Source: Site-B1 sp963827785 (GTDB lineage Bacteria > Bacteroidota > Bacteroidia > Flavobacteriales > Flavobacteriaceae). From it: DNA of 64,000 nucleotides. Shown here in pieces: positions 46,788-54,017 of this stretch; within the stretch, counting starts at the first letter, position 1; each line of letters opens with the position of its first letter. A program made the position numbers and the translations under genes. The stretch spans positions 1 to 64,000 of the forward strand of contig CAWHCT010000038.1 of assembly GCA_963827785.1 (NCBI GenBank). The letters run 5' to 3'. The notes beneath the pieces are model-generated. The model did not search any database. It was not told where the DNA came from and was given only the letters and a program-made list of their open reading frames with translations.

Positions 46788-47231
46788 CTAATTCAATAAT
46801 CGTTTTTGTTTTTCATGCTTCATGATTTCTTTAATAGCACTAAAGATCTCTTTTTTAATGTCTTTATAATCATTGAAATAATTAGTGACTTCCAACAAAT
46901 AGGTGCTATGTAAGAACCTATAATGTTTTTCTTCCTTTATTTGATCTATACCATCAACAAGTATTAATAGTTCGTTTTCGTGATTGATCAATTTCTTTAA
47001 TAGACTTTCACCACTCTTTCTTATTTTGGTAAGATCATTTATTATTTCTCTGTTTTTTGAAAAATTCTGGTTTTCTATTAATTGAATTGTGTAAGATTTT
47101 AAAAGGTCTTCTAAAAATTTTTGTTCATCTTTTATAAATTTCAATTCAGATATCCAGTTTAAGGATTCTACATGAAGTTCATCCGGGCTTTTAGTTTCTA
47201 TGTATTTTATATTTGGAATTATTGTTTTCAT
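46788..47231 (-). CDS. Coiled-coil hypothetical protein, related to 46339
   Basis: 147 residues, helical: LNWISELKFIKDEQKFLEDLLKSY, IREIINDL-type middle helix, SGESLLKKLINHENELLIL and a basic end (MKHEKQKRLL). It shares the W-x-x-E-L-x-F-x-K-D-E opening and the central His-Glu with the plus-strand neighbour. It lies after hsp20 in the same direction, separated by a strong hairpin, so it is probably expressed with Hsp20 at a reduced level. Confidence 0.7.
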   Translation of the reverse strand: MKTIIPNIKYIETKSPDELHVESLNWISELKFIKDEQKFLEDLLKSYTIQLIENQNFSKNREIINDLTKIRKSGESLLKKLINHENELLILVDGIDQIKEEKHYRFLHSTYLLEVTNYFNDYKDIKKEIFSAIKEIMKHEKQKRLLN

Positions 47232-47257
47232 AATATGGTTGTTTAATTTACAGTAAC

Positions 47258-47292
47258 CTAACCAAAGGGAATATAGTACTCCCTTTGGTTAG
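47258..47292. terminator. 13-bp perfect hairpin between hsp20 and next gene
   Basis: CTAACCAAAGGGA / TCCCTTTGGTTAG with a 9-nt loop. No U tract on either side, so it may be an attenuating or mRNA-stabilising structure rather than a full terminator. Confidence 0.65.
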
Positions 47293-47300
47293 ACAATCCC

Positions 47301-47777
47301 CTAGGCCACTTCAATTTTCATAGTATGGTCTTCTTTAGCCTTAGTTATTTTTTTTAAGGCTATTTTAAGAATTCCATTGTCATAAGTGGCTTTCACCTTT
47401 TGATCCTGGTTAATAGCAACAGGAAGTTTTAAAGATCTCTTAAAAGAATTGTAGCTAAATTCTTTTCTTGAGTATCCGGTTTCTTTGTCTTCTTCTTCTT
47501 TTTCTTTGCTTTTTTCAGCAGAAACATGAAGAACATCATCATCTACTGTAACTTCGAAATCTTTTTTTGAAAAGCCAGGAGCTGCAAGTTCGACCTTAAG
47601 TTGGTCTTTTGTTTCTTTAACATTCATTGCTGGCATTAAACTGTCTTCTTCAAAAAAATCATCGTTGAAAAAGTCATCAGCGCTAAAAAAGCTTTTTAGC
47701 ATTGTGTTGCTCCATGGATTAATCATTGGACTACTCCAAGGAGCCAATCTTTGTTTGTTTTTTTTGACAAGTGACAT
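47301..47777 (-). CDS. Hsp20 small heat-shock protein
   Basis: 158 residues from the ATG at 47777 (an ATG two codons earlier is also possible). PAMNVKETKDQLKVELAAPGFSKKDFEVTVDDDVL begins the alpha-crystallin domain, YNSFKRSLKLPVAINQDQKVKATYDNGILKIALKK ends it (both quoted regions are about residues 50-150), and the A-x-x-x-N-G-I-L motif is intact. N-terminal arm is Trp/Pro rich (LAPWSSPMINPWS). An ATP-independent chaperone holding unfolded proteins in the cytoplasm. Confidence 0.92.
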   Translation of the reverse strand: MSLVKKNKQRLAPWSSPMINPWSNTMLKSFFSADDFFNDDFFEEDSLMPAMNVKETKDQLKVELAAPGFSKKDFEVTVDDDVLHVSAEKSKEKEEEDKETGYSRKEFSYNSFKRSLKLPVAINQDQKVKATYDNGILKIALKKITKAKEDHTMKIEVA

Positions 47778-47811
47778 AATCAATAAATTTAACGGGTTAA
47801 AATTATAAGTA

Positions 47812-47855
47812 AAAAGGTATTATTAAATAACTGCGTAAACAATGATAATTATCAT
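47812..47855 (-). promoter_or_regulatory. FNR-like dyad and -7 box, hsp20
   Basis: Dyad ATGATAATTATCAT (47842-47855), part of a 16-bp perfect palindrome, and minus-strand -7 box TACCTTTT (47819 down to 47812), centre distance 29.5 bp. Confidence 0.7.
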
Positions 47856-48059
47856 TAAGAAGATATATTAATAAGAAATTAACATTAGACTTATTCTTCT
47901 CATTGAATATGGATAAAACTGAATAATTGTTTCTAATGGTGTGCAGTCATCGGAATAAAATTGCACTTAATCTATTCATATTCAAACGCCTATTAATAAC
48001 ATGACTTCTTAACGAATTTATTTCTATCTACAACGAGTTTTTAATAGTTGTATGATTAG

Positions 48060-48087
48060 TTGTATATATCTTTGGAGTGTAATTTTA
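48060..48087 (+). promoter_or_regulatory. Standard Bacteroidota promoter, lipoprotein gene
   Basis: TTG (48060-48062), 17-bp spacer, TAATTTTA (48080-48087), followed by the ATG at 48105. No ATGA-N6-TCAT site upstream, unlike its neighbours. Confidence 0.5.
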
Positions 48088-48104
48088 TTTAAAACCCCAT
48101 TAAA

Positions 48105-48554
48105 ATGAAATACCTACTTAAATACTTCGTACTTACTGTTGTGGCTCTTAGCTTTTTTAATTGTGTTGTTGAACCTATGGAATTCCTTGACGGAGCAACC
48201 AATGCTGTCGTTGAAGAAATTGAAAATTCAGTTCTTGGTGAACAGGCAAATCCTGTTGCTACAGATTCATCTTGTGATGGTCAGGACCCTAAAGCCAGAA
48301 TCACAAATAATGGTACTGTAGATGTAGATCTTGAAATATATGATGTAGATGGTAATCTTATAGCATCTGAATATGGTGTAGAACCGGGACATCATTCTGA
48401 TTGGGAAGATTTTTCTAGTGGTGAAATTAGTTTTTTAGTTAGTAATGGCAGTGCAGATAAGCTTGTTGTTATTGAAATGAGTACTTGTATGAAGTTTGAC
48501 ATGGAAATTGGTTCTAATAACCAGCTTGTTTCAGATCAACCTGAGCAACTTTAA
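48105..48554 (+). CDS. Lipoprotein of unknown function
   Basis: 149 residues. The signal FVLTVVALSFFNC ends in a lipobox Cys. The mature part is acidic: a short helix, then a single beta-sandwich-like domain (ARITNNGTVDVDLEIYDVDGNLI, EPGHHSDWEDFSSGEISFLVS) with two further Cys that could form a disulphide (CDGQDP and STCMKF). Role unknown. The last 4 bp overlap the end of the convergent methyltransferase gene. Confidence 0.75.
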   Translation: MKYLLKYFVLTVVALSFFNCVVEPMEFLDGATNAVVEEIENSVLGEQANPVATDSSCDGQDPKARITNNGTVDVDLEIYDVDGNLIASEYGVEPGHHSDWEDFSSGEISFLVSNGSADKLVVIEMSTCMKFDMEIGSNNQLVSDQPEQL

Positions 48555-49732
48555 TTTACCTTAGAACAAACTATGATCACTTTATTTTTCATTTTATTGG
48601 TTGTAAAGAATAAAAAAACATTACCGCCGTCTTTAACATTTAGTTTCCGTTTGATTTGATCGACGGTTTCCGGAAAATTTCTAACAGTAATATTCGCTTT
48701 ATATATAAACTCCTTTTTAAGGAGTTTTTTATTATAAGGCAAAATCTTTTCTATTTTAAAACATCGTCCGGGAAAGTCAATAAGCTTTTTACTTGTATAT
48801 AAATGGCTGTTTTTATCCAATTTAAAGACTTTGAATTGCTTGGCGATACATTTGAATGCTCCAGCCTTTAAGATGGCCGCATTTGGCTCATACAGATAGT
48901 CCATTGGTTCATTATATTTTACTTCAGCAGCAGACTCTTCATTCAATAAAAATTCAAATCGCTCTGATTTATTTGAGCTTATGTTTGATGTGACAACTGC
49001 TATTTCTCCATCATAATTCTTTTCCAGGATCCATAGCAGTTCTTTTACTTCATTTTTAACGGCTACAACATGAATTGATCTTACATTTTGCAATTCTTTA
49101 ATTCCGGCTGTAATATCTAATAGAGGAGATGTTTTTATCAATATGTTTTTAGAATGTTTAAATAAGAGTTGCACATGTTGTGGTACATTTGGCAAACAAT
49201 CCTTTAAAAAAAAGACTTTTCCTTTGCTGTCATGTCGTCTTGAAGGATCTATGTATATCCAATCAAATTGTTCGTTATTACTATTTAAATGATCTAATCC
49301 GTTTACAGCCAAACATTTAATATTTCTAGCTTTTAATTGTTCGAAATTATGCTTTGCAATACTTGATAAGTCTTCATTAATTTCACAGTGAATAACCTTT
49401 TTAAATCGTTTTGAGAAATAAAAACTATCTACTCCAAAACCGCCTGTTAGATCAATTAACGATGTACCTGAAATTAATTCAGATTTATATTGTGCAGTAA
49501 TTTCTGATGAAGTCTGCTCAATATTCAACTTATTTGGGTAATAAATATTTTGAGTATTAAACCAGGTAGGAAGTTTCTTTTTACTGCGTTTTTTGGCTTC
49601 AATTTGCTCTACTAATAATTTTATATTAACTGAAGTTATAAGATTTTTTTTAAATAGAAGTAAAGTGGCATCAGAGTCTATATTTTCATTAATAAAACTT
49701 TGATTTACAGTATTTAAAATATCTTTATTCAA
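48551..49732 (-). CDS. THUMP-like class I methyltransferase
   Basis: 393 residues. The N-terminal third is helical. The SAM site is LIDLTGGFGVDSFYFSKRF (motif I D-x-x-x-G-x-G), CEINEDLSSIAKHNF is motif II, and DWIYIDPSRR the motif IV DP(S/P)R seen in RNA methyltransferases and the THUMP-like family. The C-terminal THUMP-like domain (KRKLNVKDGGNVFLF at the end) is present. Substrate not established, probably an RNA or tRNA base. Confidence 0.85.
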   Translation of the reverse strand: MNKDILNTVNQSFINENIDSDATLLLFKKNLITSVNIKLLVEQIEAKKRSKKKLPTWFNTQNIYYPNKLNIEQTSSEITAQYKSELISGTSLIDLTGGFGVDSFYFSKRFKKVIHCEINEDLSSIAKHNFEQLKARNIKCLAVNGLDHLNSNNEQFDWIYIDPSRRHDSKGKVFFLKDCLPNVPQHVQLLFKHSKNILIKTSPLLDITAGIKELQNVRSIHVVAVKNEVKELLWILEKNYDGEIAVVTSNISSNKSERFEFLLNEESAAEVKYNEPMDYLYEPNAAILKAGAFKCIAKQFKVFKLDKNSHLYTSKKLIDFPGRCFKIEKILPYNKKLLKKEFIYKANITVRNFPETVDQIKRKLNVKDGGNVFLFFTTNKMKNKVIIVCSKVN

Positions 49733-49739
49733 ATTAAAG

Positions 49740-50828
49740 CTATAAGTCCCTGGTCAGGCTTTTAACTATTTTGTTGTCAGAAAGAAACTCTTTCAAAATC
49801 ACTTTAATAGCAGTATAAAGAGGAATTGCCACGATCATTCCAACAACACCAAATAACAACCCGCAAATAACGATCACAAGAAAGATCTCCAAAGGATGAG
49901 ATCTGACACTGTTTGAAAAGATGAATGGCTGACTGAAGAAATTATCAACTAACTGGCCTATTATGAAACCTACCAGGACCCAGATGGTTTTTGGCAAAAT
50001 GACAGTTTGGAAATCCATTCCTAAAAAGTTGGTCATGGTTAACATCATGATCAGGAATCCACTAATTAAAGGACCTATATATGGGATCAGGTTTAAAAGC
50101 GCACATAAAAAAGCGATCACAACGGCATTGTCAACACCAACTATTAAAAGTACAATAGTATAAATAATGAAGAGGATGAGAATTTGAAATACAAGACCAA
50201 CAAAATATCTTGAAAGCAGGTCTTTGATTTTCTCAATGGAATTCTTTAATCTGGTTTCCTTATCATCAGAGACAAAAACCATTAAACCTGATTCCATTAA
50301 ATGACTGTCTTTAAGTAAGAAAAATGATATAAAAAGAACAGAAAATAAGCCTATAGTAAAATTCCCTATGGTACCAATTAAAGAATTTAATAGGTCCGGA
50401 ATTGCGTTAAAATCTAATCTTGATACCAGGTCAGATTCTTTAAAAGACTTTTCTATATCAATATCTTTTGCAGATAGATAATCTACAATTTGTTTATAAA
50501 GGTCCTGAAGATTATCCTGCAGTGAATTTATATCCAATAGCGATAAGTTCTGACTTTGTTCACGAATTAATGGCACGAACATGCTAAACAGGCCAAAAAG
50601 TATTCCTAACATTAAGAACATGGTAACTATAACTGCAAAAGTATTCTTGAACTTGAAGCGGTTTCTTAAAAAAAGAACAATAGGTCTGCCAATTAATGAG
50701 ATAACAGAGGCAATGGCCAAATAAACAATAACCGATTGGATCTTGTATAAAAAATAAAGAACAAGAAAAATACCAACTAGTATTCCAACTGCCCTTAATA
50801 TTCCTTTAGATATCGTTTTTGGATCCAT
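49740..50828 (-). CDS. AI-2E family (YdiK/PerM-type) transporter
   Basis: 362 residues with about seven or eight TM helices. N-terminal double TM (GILVGIFLVLYFLYKIQSVIVYLAIASVISLI), a long periplasmic coil, then FLCALLNLIPYIGPLISG, the family signature, and C-terminal GLLFGVVGMIVAIPLYTAIKVI. Some members export autoinducer-2 and others act in ion or pH stress; which applies is not readable. Confidence 0.88.
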   Translation of the reverse strand: MDPKTISKGILRAVGILVGIFLVLYFLYKIQSVIVYLAIASVISLIGRPIVLFLRNRFKFKNTFAVIVTMFLMLGILFGLFSMFVPLIREQSQNLSLLDINSLQDNLQDLYKQIVDYLSAKDIDIEKSFKESDLVSRLDFNAIPDLLNSLIGTIGNFTIGLFSVLFISFFLLKDSHLMESGLMVFVSDDKETRLKNSIEKIKDLLSRYFVGLVFQILILFIIYTIVLLIVGVDNAVVIAFLCALLNLIPYIGPLISGFLIMMLTMTNFLGMDFQTVILPKTIWVLVGFIIGQLVDNFFSQPFIFSNSVRSHPLEIFLVIVICGLLFGVVGMIVAIPLYTAIKVILKEFLSDNKIVKSLTRDL

Positions 50829-50848
50829 TAGGTAAATATATAAAACAG

Positions 50849-51352
50849 TTATTTAAGTTGCTTAGTTATTTCATACAAAGCTATATTAGTTGCTTGTACC
50901 ACATTCATACTACTGTTTTGACCATACATTTCAATGTGGACAACGGAGTCAGAAAATTCAAGGATCTCCTTTGCGATACCAAAATTTTCATTTCCTACTA
51001 CCAGGGCAATTGGTTTTTCTTTTGAAAAATCGAGACTATATACAGGTTTACTTGTATCGGTTATTTCTAAACAAATGATTTTATAACTCTTTAACCTTAA
51101 ATCTTTTAAAATATTTATAGTCTTGTCATGAATTTCATAACTGACTGTCTTTTCAGTTGCCCTCGATGTTTTGGTCATTTTTCTACCCAATGAAATTGAC
51201 TGACCACAAAGGATCAATTTCTCAATGCCAAAAGCATCAGCAGTCCTGAATAAACTACCTAAATTTGAAGCATTGGTTATATTATCGCTAATCAGAATGA
51301 TCGGGAAGGTTTGTTTCGAGAATTTAGTGCTGTAATGGTCTAGCTGAGTCAA
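50849..51352 (-). CDS. TrmH/SpoU-family RNA methyltransferase
   Basis: 167 residues of SPOUT methyltransferase without the N-terminal substrate domain. Motif 1 is NITNASNLGSLFRTADAFG (Asn and Arg kept), motif 2 ALVVGNENFGIAKEIL and motif 3 MYGQNSSMNVVQATNIALYE (Ser-x-Asn-Val). These knot residues bind SAM. It would 2'-O-methylate a tRNA or rRNA ribose; the exact site is unknown. It lies between the AI-2E and DUF4159 genes on the same strand. Confidence 0.88.
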   Translation of the reverse strand: MTQLDHYSTKFSKQTFPIILISDNITNASNLGSLFRTADAFGIEKLILCGQSISLGRKMTKTSRATEKTVSYEIHDKTINILKDLRLKSYKIICLEITDTSKPVYSLDFSKEKPIALVVGNENFGIAKEILEFSDSVVHIEMYGQNSSMNVVQATNIALYEITKQLK

Positions 51353-51358
51353 AATTCA

Positions 51359-52000
51359 TCAATTTTCAAAAGCATATTTAACAATATTGGCGCCCATTTT
51401 TAATGCTTGTTCTCTGACATCGTCAGGGTCGTTATGCACTTCAGGATTTTCCCATCCATCACCAAGGTCACTCTCATAGGTAAAAAGTAAAATCAATCTG
51501 CCTTCATAGAAAACTCCCAAGGCCTGTGGACGCTTTCCATCATGTTCATGAATTTTAGGCAATCCATTGGGGAATTTATATGCTATATTGAAAATATTAT
51601 GATCTGGAGGGATCTCAACCAATTCCATGTTAGGAAAAACTTTTTTGATCTCCTTTGTTATGTAAGGTTTCATACCATAGTTGTCATCAATATGCAAGAA
51701 GCCTCCCGAGACCAAATAATTGCGCAAGTTTTCTACATCAGAATCGCTAAAAAACACATTGCCATGTCCTGTCATGTGTAAAAAAGGATATTGAAAAATA
51801 TCTATGCTTCCAACTTCAACAGTTTGAGGTTTAGTACTAATTGTTGTGTTGATATTTTCGTTACAATAAGCTATCAGGTTAGGTAAAGCCGTTGGGTTGC
51901 TATACCAGTCACCACCGCCTTTATATTTTAAAAGAGCAATATCCTGAGAAAAGGACAGTGCACTTGTAAAGCAGATTATATGTATTAAATAGAATTTCAT
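51359..52000 (-). CDS. DUF4159 secreted protein
   Basis: 213 residues when started at the Met at 52000, which gives a clean signal (FYLIHIICFTSALSFSQ); the earlier ATG at 52039 overlaps rsmE. DUF4159 features: LLKYKGGGDWYSNPTALPNLI, PFLHMTGHGNVFFSDSDVENLRNYL, GFLHIDDNYGMKPYI and FTYESDLGDGWEN. The fold is a flavodoxin-like or glutamine-amidotransferase-like alpha/beta domain, with no active Cys. Widespread in Bacteroidota, function unknown, acting in the periplasm. Confidence 0.87.
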   Translation of the reverse strand: MKFYLIHIICFTSALSFSQDIALLKYKGGGDWYSNPTALPNLIAYCNENINTTISTKPQTVEVGSIDIFQYPFLHMTGHGNVFFSDSDVENLRNYLVSGGFLHIDDNYGMKPYITKEIKKVFPNMELVEIPPDHNIFNIAYKFPNGLPKIHEHDGKRPQALGVFYEGRLILLFTYESDLGDGWENPEVHNDPDDVREQALKMGANIVKYAFEN

Positions 52001-52001
52001 A

Positions 52002-52706
52002 TTATTGATTAACAAAAGCAACAGAATGGCATGCGACAATGGCTGCTGTTTCGGTGCGTAATCGTGTCGTTCCCAAAGTTACTGGAATATAATTAAACTG
52101 AAGCGCTTGCGCGATTTCTTTAACACTAAAATCACCTTCGGGGCCAATTAAAATAGTTATTTCTTTATTACTCTGTAATTCATCCTTCAAGGATCTTCTT
52201 TCAGTTTCCTCACAATGAGCAATAAACAATTGACCTTCAAAATCCTGTTTTATAAAATCACTAAAATTGACAGCTTTGTTAAGTTGTGGCAAATAGCACT
52301 GCAGGGACTGTTTCATCGCAGATTGCAATATCTTCTCGAAACGTTCATGCTTAATGACCTTGCGCTCACTGTGATCGCAAATAATGGGAGTGATGTTGTC
52401 AACTCCTATTTCAGTTGCCTTCTCCAAAAACCATTCAAAGCGATCGTTCATTTTGGTTGGTGCAACGGCTAAATGCAAGTTGTAGTTACGCTTTGGTTGT
52501 ATTTTTTTTTCTTTAATATCAGCTGCACAATTTTTGACGTTTGCAATATTTAATTCTGCAGTAAATAGCCACCCTTTACCATTTGTTATATTCAAAATGT
52601 CTCCTTGCTTTTTGCGCAGAACCTTTGTAATATGTTTGCTTTCTTCTTTGTTAAAAGAGAATTGCTTTGTGGTTTCGTTTATATTTGGATTGTAAAATAA
52701 TTGCAT
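52002..52706 (-). CDS. rsmE: 16S rRNA m3U1498 methyltransferase
   Basis: 234 residues. N-terminal PUA-like domain (FNKEESKHITKVLRKKQGDIL, TNGKGWLFTAEL), then the SPOUT knot: KMNDRFEWFLEKATEIGVDNI, ILIGPEGDFSVKEI and LGTTRLRTETAAI (family LGxxxLRTETA). It methylates U1498 of 16S rRNA in assembled 30S subunits. It starts 38 bp after the tsaD stop and ends 1 bp before the DUF4159 start, so the set is one operon with tsaD. Confidence 0.93.
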   Translation of the reverse strand: MQLFYNPNINETTKQFSFNKEESKHITKVLRKKQGDILNITNGKGWLFTAELNIANVKNCAADIKEKKIQPKRNYNLHLAVAPTKMNDRFEWFLEKATEIGVDNITPIICDHSERKVIKHERFEKILQSAMKQSLQCYLPQLNKAVNFSDFIKQDFEGQLFIAHCEETERRSLKDELQSNKEITILIGPEGDFSVKEIAQALQFNYIPVTLGTTRLRTETAAIVACHSVAFVNQ

Positions 52707-52744
52707 CTAATAATTTACGATTTACGTTGATTGAAAGGCATTTT

Positions 52745-53767
52745 CTAAATCTTTAATCTAGCCGAAGCAGTTATATCCTGTTGCGCAAAATCTTCTTCTA
52801 AATACTTTAGATAACCAACAATAGCTATCATGGCGGCATTATCAGTCGTAAATTCGAATTTAGGAATGTATGTTGTCCAACCATATTTTTGTTCACCATC
52901 CTTTAAAGCCTTTCGTATTCCAGAATTGGCAGAAACACCGCCACCAATAGCAATGTGTTTGATTCCTGTTTGTTTGCTCGCCAGCTTTAATTTATCTATC
53001 AAGATATTAACTATAGTATATTGAATTGATGCACAAATATCATTTAGATTCTCTTCGATAAAATTGGGATTTAATTTCACTTCACGCTGAATAAAATAAA
53101 GAATAGCTGTTTTTAATCCGGAAAAACTAAAATTCAATCCATGTACTTTTGGTTTGGTGAATTTGAACGCTTTAGGATTTCCTATTTGAGCTCGTTTATC
53201 TATTTCTGGACCAGCAGGATATCCAAGACCTAATATTTTCCCACTTTTATCATAAGCTTCACCAACAGCATCATCTATGGTTTCACCAATGACTTTCATA
53301 TCAAAATAATTGGAAACCTTAACAATTTGTGTGTGTCCACCGGAAATAGTCATGGCTAAAAAAGGAAAAGGAGGTTTGCTGAATCCATCTTCTTCAATAA
53401 AATGCGCCAAAATATGGGCCTGCATATGGTTAACCTCAATCAATGGAATATTCAAACCCATTGCTATAGATTTGGCGAATGATGTTCCAACAAGTAGCGA
53501 ACCCATTAATCCCGGTCCACGAGTGAATGCAATAGCATTTAATTTATCTTTGGTTATACCCGCTTTTTCTAAAGCTTGATGGACCACCGGAACAATGTTC
53601 TGTTGGTGTGCTCTACTCGCTAATTCGGGAACAACTCCACCATATTCTTCATGAATTTTTTGGCCGGCAATAACATTGCTCAGAACAGTTCCGTTATGAA
53701 TTACAGATGCTGCCGTATCATCGCAGGAAGATTCAATTCCGAGTATATAAATATTTTGTGATTGCAT
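52745..53767 (-). CDS. tsaD: tRNA N6-adenosine threonylcarbamoyltransferase
   Basis: 340 residues, full length. LGIESSCDDTAASVI start, GLMGSLLVGTSFAKSIA, the metal-binding NHMQAHILAHF (two His), DDAVGEAYDKSGKILGLGYPAGP and GGGVSANSGIRKAL. It transfers the threonylcarbamoyl group to A37 of ANN-decoding tRNAs with TsaB and TsaE. A minus-strand -7 box TAGTTTTG (53843-53850) lies 76 bp upstream with no obvious TTG. Confidence 0.96.
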   Translation of the reverse strand: MQSQNIYILGIESSCDDTAASVIHNGTVLSNVIAGQKIHEEYGGVVPELASRAHQQNIVPVVHQALEKAGITKDKLNAIAFTRGPGLMGSLLVGTSFAKSIAMGLNIPLIEVNHMQAHILAHFIEEDGFSKPPFPFLAMTISGGHTQIVKVSNYFDMKVIGETIDDAVGEAYDKSGKILGLGYPAGPEIDKRAQIGNPKAFKFTKPKVHGLNFSFSGLKTAILYFIQREVKLNPNFIEENLNDICASIQYTIVNILIDKLKLASKQTGIKHIAIGGGVSANSGIRKALKDGEQKYGWTTYIPKFEFTTDNAAMIAIVGYLKYLEEDFAQQDITASARLKI

Positions 53768-54017
53768 TAATAAAAATCAGGCATAATATTTGTTAATTTG
53801 AATCATATATAAAAGTCTGATTCTTTTATTTATTCGTAGATACAAAACTACTTATTTTTTCTTGGAAAAATTAATTGTAGTGATAATGACGATAAAAATA
53901 ATAGTTTACCTCTGAACATTAATTAAAATTAAATGATAGCAGAGGAAAAGTAGGATATTCTTTAGAAAGTTATAAATTTATAAACAAATCAAGAGAGTTT
54001 TAAAAATAGGGTCTAGA

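Larger units (their letters stand above)
47784..48104. other. Intergenic between hsp20 and lipoprotein promoters
   Basis: About 320 bp holding the divergent promoters listed separately. No other gene-like signal is seen. Confidence 0.6.

Noticed and set aside
47841..47856. AATGATAATTATCATT as a Fur box
   Set aside because: It resembles the Fur hexamer array, but the same dyad core, at the same distance from a -7 box, recurs at nine other promoters with only the ATGA-N6-TCAT part conserved, which fits a CRP/FNR-type site better.
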